Assembly: GCA_002422175.1 (NCBI GenBank)
Contig: DITR01000173.1
Span: forward strand, 1-6,489
Origin: Alcaligenaceae bacterium UBA6179
GTDB taxonomy: Bacteria > Pseudomonadota > Gammaproteobacteria > Burkholderiales > Burkholderiaceae_B
Reading direction: 5' to 3'
DNA: 6,489 nt
The notes under the pieces were generated by a model. It did no database searches and was not told the origin of the DNA. It saw nothing but the letters and a program-made list of their open reading frames with translations. Shown piece by piece: positions 1-5,030 of the stretch. Made by a program: the position numbers and the translations under genes. How positions within the stretch are numbered: the stretch's first letter is position 1; the number at the start of each line of letters is the position of its first letter.

Positions 1-379
1 TAAACCCACCACCATCTTAAAGGGTGGCATGATTGCTATGGCATTAATGGGCGACATCAATGCTTCAATTCCAACACCGCAACCGGTTCATTACCGCCCA
101 CAGTTTGGGGCTGCTGGTAAAGCGTTGCATGAAACCAGTTTAACTTTTATCTCACAGGCAGCGGCACACAGCAACTTGGTATATCAACTCGGTTTAAACA
201 AAAAAATAGGTATCGTGAGCCATGTTCGCAAAATCAGCAAAGCAGACATGAAACTAAACGATGCCACGCCTGATATTACGGTTAACCCTGAAAACTACAA
301 AGTTTATGCTGATGGTGTGCTCCTAGACTGTCAGCCCGCAACTGAGTTGCCCATGGCGCAACGATACTTTCTGTTTTAA
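1..379 (+). CDS. ureC: Urease subunit alpha (UreC), C-terminal part, 5' end cut by window edge
   Basis: Catalytic subunit of nickel urease, which hydrolyses urea to ammonia and carbamate in the cytoplasm. The reading frame is open from base 2 to the TAA at 377-379 and gives 125 codons, against about 567-570 residues for the whole family, so roughly the last fifth is present. The ATG at base 29 is internal, because the frame continues upstream of it as KPTTILKGG. Recognisable family blocks are the GGMIA stretch, MGDINASIPTPQPVHYRP shortly after it, and the conserved C-terminus MAQRYFLF. The nickel ligands, the carbamylated lysine and the mobile-flap cysteine and histidine lie in the missing upstream part, so catalytic competence cannot be judged here. 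The usual Trp of the MIAW block is Met in this protein. ureE follows after 2 nt, which indicates one transcript. Identification is secure. Confidence 0.97.
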   Translation, partial: KPTTILKGGMIAMALMGDINASIPTPQPVHYRPQFGAAGKALHETSLTFISQAAAHSNLVYQLGLNKKIGIVSHVRKISKADMKLNDATPDITVNPENYKVYADGVLLDCQPATELPMAQRYFLF

Positions 380-381
380 AT

Positions 382-924
382 ATGACTTTACTTTTCAATA
401 GAAAAAACAATCATGATTCAATCTCTTTTGAATTAGAGGGTGAAGTGTTGTTACTCACTTGTTTTGAACGCATGCGTTCAAGGTTAGCCATCATGTTACC
501 GAGCGGTCGAGGTGCAGCTATCATTTTGCAACGCGGTGAATACCTTGAGCCTGGCGATGTATTAATTAGCGAGACAGGTGATAGGCTGCGTATTGAAGCG
601 GCACAAGAATCTTTACTCTGTATACGTTCTGAAACATCATATGACTTAATGCGAGTGGTCTACCACTTAGCCAATCGACACGTAAGAGCGATGCTCAAAG
701 CAGATGCTGTGTATATTGAACCCGACCCTATTCTTGCCGATATGGCACGTCGATTAGGTGCTTCGGTTCAACCTGTCATGTTGGCCTTTACACCGGAAAG
801 GGGGGCTTATGCAGGTGGTCATCATCACCATGGCGAGTGCGATGCTAATGATGAAGCTATGGGTACAGTCGGTGAAGCGCTATCGATTGCTGCACATAAC
901 AATTCAGTCCATAAAAAGTCATGA
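382..924 (+). CDS. ureE: Urease accessory protein UreE, nickel metallochaperone
   Basis: Cytoplasmic homodimeric chaperone that binds Ni(II) and hands it to UreG for insertion into apo-urease. It has 180 residues, within the normal range for UreE. The N-terminal domain (about 1-75) carries the family motif RGEYLEPGDVL at 51-61. The C-terminal metal-binding domain has the YHLANRH block at 94-100, where His95 matches the conserved nickel-binding histidine at the dimer interface. The block from about 114 to 145 (DPILADMARRLGA and following) is typical of the family. The tail holds four consecutive histidines (147-150) followed by Glu and Cys, then isolated His172 and His177, a metal-sequestering tail of medium strength. 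The ATG lies 2 nt after the ureC stop with no clear Shine-Dalgarno sequence, so translation is probably coupled to ureC. The stop overlaps the ureF start as ATGA. Confidence 0.97.
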   Translation: MTLLFNRKNNHDSISFELEGEVLLLTCFERMRSRLAIMLPSGRGAAIILQRGEYLEPGDVLISETGDRLRIEAAQESLLCIRSETSYDLMRVVYHLANRHVRAMLKADAVYIEPDPILADMARRLGASVQPVMLAFTPERGAYAGGHHHHGECDANDEAMGTVGEALSIAAHNNSVHKKS

Positions 925-1652
925 ATAAACCTTTAGGCAATGAGATTACTTCCTCAGACTTGATGCCAAAAACTGAAATTAACAATTGGTTAGATGCCAT
1001 GCATTTAGCCAGCCCGGCTTTGCCCATTGGCGGGTTTGCTTACTCGCAAGGTTTAGAGCAAGCTCAAGCGAGTGGCTTGGTTACAGATAAGACAACAGCT
1101 GCTACCTGGATACGTGACACCTTATTACTTATTATTGCAAGACAAGATTTACCTTGGTGGCTGGCTTGTTTTAATGCAGCCCAGTGCGGCCAATGGGACG
1201 ATGTGCTGACTGTATCTAGACGACTAGCAGCGTTGCGTGAAACGGCTGAATTACGCTTAGAATCAAAACAAATGGCTTATTCTTTGGTTCGCTTGTTTGA
1301 ACAATGGCTACCCACAGAAAAAATGCCCGCACCCGAGTTGCTAAACCAGTTAAATGAAAATTACACCGCCACGCACGCCGTACTGTCTGGTTTACGTGGC
1401 TTACAAGATACCTCTGCATTAACAGCCTATTTATGGGCTTGGTTAGAAAACCAAGTCTTAGCTGCTGTCAAAATTGTGCCACTCGGTCAAAAAGACGGGC
1501 AACTCTTAATGCATGAATTAAAACCCTGTATTTCACAAGCCATCGAGATCGCTCTAGCAACGCCTTTAGAACAGGCCGGTACAGCATCGCTTGGGTTATC
1601 GATTACCAGCACTTTGCATGAATCTCAATATTCTCGCTTATTTAGAAGTTAA
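921..1652 (+). CDS. ureF: Urease accessory protein UreF
   Basis: Cytoplasmic all-helical urease maturation factor. In the known pathway UreF bridges UreD/UreH and UreG in the complex bound to apo-urease and controls UreG GTPase activity during nickel insertion. The protein has 243 residues, in the usual range. It shows the N-terminal hallmark SPALPIGGFAYSQGLE at 31-46, the RETAELRLESKQM block at 106-118, the AVKIVPLGQ helix region at 182-190, and the C-terminal HESQYSRLFRS ending, which contacts UreG/UreD in structurally known homologues. The start at 921 overlaps the ureE stop in an ATGA and gives a variable 25-residue lead before the conserved core. The ATG at 963 (residue 15) is a possible alternative. 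No strong Shine-Dalgarno sequence precedes 921, so translational coupling is likely. Confidence 0.96.
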   Translation: MNKPLGNEITSSDLMPKTEINNWLDAMHLASPALPIGGFAYSQGLEQAQASGLVTDKTTAATWIRDTLLLIIARQDLPWWLACFNAAQCGQWDDVLTVSRRLAALRETAELRLESKQMAYSLVRLFEQWLPTEKMPAPELLNQLNENYTATHAVLSGLRGLQDTSALTAYLWAWLENQVLAAVKIVPLGQKDGQLLMHELKPCISQAIEIALATPLEQAGTASLGLSITSTLHESQYSRLFRS

Positions 1653-1664
1653 GGAATCAACTTG
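1651..1664 (+). promoter_or_regulatory. Ribosome binding site and TTG start of ureG
   Basis: AAGGA at 1651-1655 overlaps the last two bases of the ureF TAA stop and lies 6 nt before the TTG at 1662. ureF and ureG are in the same reading frame. After the TAA (1650-1652) the only codons before the TTG are GGA, ATC and AAC. The next ATG in frame is residue 24, beyond the P-loop. TTG is therefore the only plausible start for a functional UreG. Confidence 0.85.
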
Positions 1665-2273
1665 AAAAAAAATACATTACGAGTCGGTATTGGTGGACCT
1701 GTCGGTTCAGGCAAAACAACCTTGGTTGAAATGCTCTGTAAAAAAATGCGCGACCAATATAACTTAGCTGTTGTTACCAACGACATCTACACCAAAGAAG
1801 ATGAACGACTATTGGTTGCTGCCGAGGCCCTTCCCGCTGAACGAATTATGGGGGTTGAAACCGGTGGCTGCCCTCATACCGCAATTCGAGAAGATGCCTC
1901 AATTAATCTTGAAGCGATTGATCGCATGCAACAGCGATTTCCTGATTTAGATTTAATATTTATTGAATCTGGTGGCGACAATCTAGCGGCCACCTTTAGT
2001 CCTGACCTGTCTGACCTAACGATATATGTGATTGATGTCGCAGGCGGAGAAAAAATTCCACGCAAGGGTGGGCCCGGCATCACTCGAAGTGATTTACTGG
2101 TTATCAATAAAATTGATTTGGCGCCTTACGTAGGGGCTGATCTTGATGTTATGCGACACGATACATTACGCATGCGCCCTGACCGACAATGGGTCATGAC
2201 TAACCTTAAAACAAATGAAGGTCTTGATGTCATCATTCGGTTTATTGAAGAAAAGGGTTGTTTAAAGCTTTAG
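1662..2273 (+). CDS. ureG: Urease accessory protein UreG, nickel-carrying GTPase
   Basis: SIMIBI-class GTPase that receives nickel from UreE and, through GTP binding and hydrolysis in the UreDFG complex, delivers it to urease. It has 203 residues, typical for the family. Visible motifs are the Walker A/P-loop GPVGSGKT at 12-19, the nickel-binding Cys-Pro-His at 70-72 in the context ETGGCPH, the ESGGDNLAATFSP block at 102-114 (Walker B/switch region), and the G4 guanine-specificity motif NKID at 149-152. No key residue is missing. Translation starts at TTG with an AAGGA ribosome site overlapping the ureF stop. The gene ends the urease operon in this window and runs convergently toward urtE. 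Its stop codon directly abuts the T-tract of the terminator that serves the opposite operon. Confidence 0.97.
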   Translation: MKKNTLRVGIGGPVGSGKTTLVEMLCKKMRDQYNLAVVTNDIYTKEDERLLVAAEALPAERIMGVETGGCPHTAIREDASINLEAIDRMQQRFPDLDLIFIESGGDNLAATFSPDLSDLTIYVIDVAGGEKIPRKGGPGITRSDLLVINKIDLAPYVGADLDVMRHDTLRMRPDRQWVMTNLKTNEGLDVIIRFIEEKGCLKL

Positions 2274-2305
2274 AAAAAAGACCTGATAAAACAGAGAACA
2301 GGCCT
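2274..2305 (-). terminator. Rho-independent terminator of the urt operon
   Basis: Read on the minus strand, AGGCCTG (2305-2299) pairs with CAGGTCT (2285-2279) as a 7-bp stem with one G-U pair. The loop is 13 nt, and the stem is followed immediately by a run of T down to 2274. It lies about 40 nt beyond the urtE stop, as expected for the end of urtBCDE. On the plus strand the stem has an A-C mismatch and no T-run follows, so it should not act on ureG transcripts. Confidence 0.78.
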
Positions 2306-2308
2306 AAC

Positions 2309-2332
2309 GACTAACAAAAAGACTAACAAAAA
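2309..2332. repeat. 12-bp perfect tandem duplication
   Basis: GACTAACAAAAA occurs twice back to back (2309-2320 and 2321-2332) in the gap between the convergent ureG and urtE genes. It sits between the urtE stop and the terminator stem. No function is apparent, and it is most simply a slippage duplication in noncoding DNA. The rest of the 2274-2344 gap holds only the terminator. Confidence 0.9.
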
Positions 2333-2344
2333 TTGAATGCGGCA

Positions 2345-3043
2345 TCATACCGATAGTAACTGTCGAATACTGGGGTCACTCATTTGCTTAGAATCACCAC
2401 TCGCGATCACTTCGCCACGAGACAAAACAATAAAGGTATCAGCCAAGGCTTGAGCAAAGTCGAAGTACTGTTCACATAAAACAATTGCCATATTGCCTTG
2501 ATCTCTCAACATGGCAATCACTCGACCAATATCTTTAATAATTGAAGGTTGTATACCTTCAGTAGGCTCGTCAAAAATAATTAGTTTTGGCTCAGATACC
2601 AAAGCGCGTGCAATGGCAAGCTGCTGCTGTTGACCCCCAGATAAATCTCCACCACGACGGTTCATCATAGTTTTTAAAACAGGAAAAAGTTCGAAGATAT
2701 CTGATTTAATTTTCTTTGCTTTGGAACCAGACTGAGTCGCCATACCCATTAAGATATTTTCTTCAACAGTCAGCCTTGAAAAGATCTCGCGTCCCTGTGG
2801 AACATAAGCAATACCTAATCGAGCGCGCTGATAAGGGGGCAAGCGTGAAATATCTTGGCCATTAAATTCTATAGACCCATTTCGAATCGATTGAACACCC
2901 ATTAAGCATTGAAGCAAAGTCGTTTTACCAACCCCATTACGACCCAATACGGCAATACACTGCCCAATTTGAACCTGCATCGATACAGATCGCAGAGTAT
3001 GGCTACCGCCATAATATTGGTTAATGTTATTCACTTTTAACAT
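2345..3043 (-). CDS. urtE: Urea ABC transporter ATP-binding protein UrtE
   Basis: One of the two cytoplasmic ATPases that power urea import by UrtABCDE, a branch of the branched-chain amino acid (HAAT/Liv) transporter family. It has 232 residues, normal for UrtE. It carries Walker A GRNGVGKT (34-41), Q-loop Gln83 in VPQGREIF, ABC signature LSGGQ (134-138), Walker B LIIFDEP (154-160) and the D-loop region after it. The H-loop position reads CEQ, with Gln192 where most ABC ATPases have His. This is normal for LivF/UrtE-type subunits. The VNNINQYYGGSHTL opening is typical of UrtE. It is the last gene of the operon, starts 2 nt after the urtD stop and lacks a canonical Shine-Dalgarno sequence, so it is probably translationally coupled. 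LivF is the general alternative, but the neighbours and motifs favour UrtE. Confidence 0.95.
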   Translation of the reverse strand: MLKVNNINQYYGGSHTLRSVSMQVQIGQCIAVLGRNGVGKTTLLQCLMGVQSIRNGSIEFNGQDISRLPPYQRARLGIAYVPQGREIFSRLTVEENILMGMATQSGSKAKKIKSDIFELFPVLKTMMNRRGGDLSGGQQQQLAIARALVSEPKLIIFDEPTEGIQPSIIKDIGRVIAMLRDQGNMAIVLCEQYFDFAQALADTFIVLSRGEVIASGDSKQMSDPSIRQLLSV

Positions 3044-3045
3044 TA

Positions 3046-3897
3046 CTAGCGCCCAAGATATACTTCAATCACACGGGGGTCGTTTTGAACGGCTTGCATA
3101 TTTCCTTCAGCCAAAACGCTACCATCACACAACACCGTCACTTTTCCATCTAGTGCAATCGACTCTACAAAGTCCATATCGTGTTCAACCACAACCAGTG
3201 AATGTTTTCCGCGCAATGAATTAAATAATTCAGCTGTCCTCTCCGTTTCAGCATCTGTCATACCTGCAACGGGCTCATCTAGTAAAAGTAGTTTTGGATC
3301 TTGCATAAGCAACATTCCGATTTCTAACCACTGTTTTTGGCCATGCGAAAGCAAGCCCGCAGCTTGATTAAATAATTTTTCTAGTTTTAATAATTCGAGT
3401 GTTGAATGAATATGATCTCGCTGCTGACCATTCAGCCGTGCAAAAAGTGTCGGCCAAACAGCTTTATCGGTTTTTAAAGCTAATTCAAGATTTTCATATA
3501 TGGTGTGATGCTCAAAGACTGTGGGCCTTTGAAACTTCCGCCCAATACCGGCATGTGCGATTTGAGCTTCAGTCATTGCAGATAAATCTAATGTCTGACC
3601 AAAAAAAACCTGCCCAGAAGTAGGCCTGGTTTTACCTGTGATGACGTCCATCATAGTGGTTTTGCCGGCGCCATTTGGGCCGATGATGCAACGTAATTCG
3701 CCTACACCGATATCAAGTGTTAAATTATTTAAAGCTTTAAAGCCATCAAAATCAACACAAATATCTTCAAGATAAAGTATGACTCCATGAGTGGTATCAA
3801 GACCTTGTTGAGCCACACGATCATAGCTTACCGTTCCGCCTGACCCATTCATATCTGGGTTATTTACCGTGTCGACTGAATGAGCTTGAGGTGTCAT
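3046..3897 (-). CDS. urtD: Urea ABC transporter ATP-binding protein UrtD
   Basis: Second ATPase of the urea importer, paired with UrtE on the cytoplasmic face of UrtB/UrtC. It has 283 residues. The first 35 or so are a polar, low-conservation lead, after which the UrtD core begins near HGVILYLEDI (38-47). Motifs are Walker A GPNGAGKT (73-80), Q-loop Gln123 in RKFQRPTVFE, the UrtD-specific signature LSHGQKQWLEIGM (183-195, with His replacing the first Gly of LSGGQ), Walker B LLLLDEP (203-209), and H-loop His239 in VEHDMDF. The start is supported by a good ribosome site and a 4-nt ATGA overlap with urtC. The internal ATG at residue 16 has no such site. The SHGQKQW form separates it from generic LivG. 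Confidence 0.96.
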   Translation of the reverse strand: MTPQAHSVDTVNNPDMNGSGGTVSYDRVAQQGLDTTHGVILYLEDICVDFDGFKALNNLTLDIGVGELRCIIGPNGAGKTTMMDVITGKTRPTSGQVFFGQTLDLSAMTEAQIAHAGIGRKFQRPTVFEHHTIYENLELALKTDKAVWPTLFARLNGQQRDHIHSTLELLKLEKLFNQAAGLLSHGQKQWLEIGMLLMQDPKLLLLDEPVAGMTDAETERTAELFNSLRGKHSLVVVEHDMDFVESIALDGKVTVLCDGSVLAEGNMQAVQNDPRVIEVYLGR

Positions 3898-5030
3898 GCT
3901 TTCACCTCTTTGTGTTTAATAGTTTTCAGTGTCTTCTGTACAAGCCCAACGATACCTTGAGGTAAAAAAACAGTGACCACGACAAAAAGAAATCCTAGGG
4001 CATAAAGCCAATATTCGGGGAATGTACTGGTGAACCAAGTCTTAAGGCCATTAACTGTGGCAGCACCAACTATTGGCCCTATGAGCGAACCACGCCCTCC
4101 CGTTGCAACCCAAATCACCATTTCAATAGAGTTCTCTGGTGACATTTCACTTGGGTTAATAATGCCAACTTGCGGCACGTACAGTGCCCCGGCAACACCA
4201 CACAACATCGCAGATAATGTCCAAATAAACAACTTAAAACCAAGCGGTTCATAACCCAAAAATCTCAGGCGACCCTCTGAATCTCGTATCGCAGTCAAGA
4301 CTCGACCAAGTTTAGATTGGGTAATGGCACGACCTAAAATAAGTGCGCCTAACAAAGCCGCTAAGCTGACCCAATATAGGCTTGCACGGGTTGTGCTCGC
4401 AGTAATATCGAAGCCTAGAATGTATTTAAAATCTGTGAAACCATTATTTCCACCAAACCCGGTCTCATTTCGAAAAAATAAAAGCATGGCAGCAAAAGTG
4501 AGCGCTTGGGTAATGATAGAAAAGTAAACCCCTTTAATTCGAGAACGAAACGCAAAATAGCCAAATATAAAAGCTAAAACACCTGGCACCAATATAACCA
4601 ACAACCATGCATAAACAGCATATTCGGTTAGCCCCCAAAACCACGGATAATGGTCAAAACTTAAAAACACCATAAAGTCAGGCAATTCATCTGCTGAGGG
4701 CTTTGCTGCTCTCATTAAATACATACCATGAGCGTAGCCACCTAAAGCAAAAAATAAGCCATGGCCTAAAGACAAAATACCGGTGTAGCCCCAAACTAAA
4801 TCTAACGCTAAAGCAGCTAATGCAAAACAAATAAATTTACCAAATAATGAAATGGTGTAATCGGTGACGTACCATGAATGATGCGTTGGCATCGTTAAAT
4901 TCAAAATAGGCAGTACAGCAAAAAAACATGTAACCAGTAAAATGGCAACCCATGCTTTGGGTTTAAACAGAATAGGCTTTGAGCTGTAGGTTGAAAAATG
5001 CATTTGCATCGCTGACGAGTTGGCGTTCAT
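3894..5030 (-). CDS. urtC: Urea ABC transporter permease UrtC
   Basis: Inner-membrane permease (LivM type) that forms the urea translocation channel with UrtB. It has 378 residues, in the usual UrtC range. A polar 25-residue N-terminus is followed by about nine hydrophobic segments, roughly at 27-45, 60-80, 85-105, 138-160, 168-186, 216-233, 266-285, 304-325 and 342-362. The family block DLVWGYTGILSLGHGLFFAL at 77-96 and the GFGGNNGFTDF stretch at 191-201 are typical of UrtC. The cytoplasmic coupling loop LGRVLTAIRDSEGRLRFLGY (241-260) is the EAA-like contact with the ATPases. The C-terminus LPQGIVGLV is characteristic of LivM proteins. The gene overlaps both urtB and urtD by 4 nt (ATGA), so it is part of a tightly coupled operon. 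Segment limits were judged by eye. Confidence 0.96.
   Translation of the reverse strand: MNANSSAMQMHFSTYSSKPILFKPKAWVAILLVTCFFAVLPILNLTMPTHHSWYVTDYTISLFGKFICFALAALALDLVWGYTGILSLGHGLFFALGGYAHGMYLMRAAKPSADELPDFMVFLSFDHYPWFWGLTEYAVYAWLLVILVPGVLAFIFGYFAFRSRIKGVYFSIITQALTFAAMLLFFRNETGFGGNNGFTDFKYILGFDITASTTRASLYWVSLAALLGALILGRAITQSKLGRVLTAIRDSEGRLRFLGYEPLGFKLFIWTLSAMLCGVAGALYVPQVGIINPSEMSPENSIEMVIWVATGGRGSLIGPIVGAATVNGLKTWFTSTFPEYWLYALGFLFVVVTVFLPQGIVGLVQKTLKTIKHKEVKA
3903..3908 (-). promoter_or_regulatory. Ribosome binding site of urtD
   Basis: On the minus strand GAGGTG lies 5 nt upstream of the ATG at 3897-3895, inside the last codons of urtC. It is the strongest Shine-Dalgarno match in the window. 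It fixes the long-lead start of UrtD in preference to the internal ATG at residue 16. Confidence 0.8.

Noticed and set aside
29..379. A small complete 116-codon gene starting at ATG 29
   Set aside because: The frame is open upstream to the window edge and the sequence is the C-terminus of UreC, so the gene is partial rather than small.
1216..1419. Minus-strand open frame of 67 codons inside ureF
   Set aside because: Lies wholly antisense to a clear ureF gene, has no recognisable protein motif and no ribosome site of note.
1874..2107. Minus-strand open frame of 77 codons inside ureG
   Set aside because: Antisense shadow of the conserved GTPase region; composition follows the ureG codons.
2351..2365. 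Stem-loop CGATAG-TAA-CTGTCG near the urtE 3' end, considered as a ureG terminator
   Set aside because: Short stem with a G-U pair, lies in urtE coding sequence and has no T-run after it on the plus strand.
3399..3623. Plus-strand open frames opposite urtE, urtD, urtC and urtB (for example 3399-3623, 4030-4254, 5508-5780)
   Set aside because: All are antisense to well-conserved transporter genes and lack any family resemblance or operon context.
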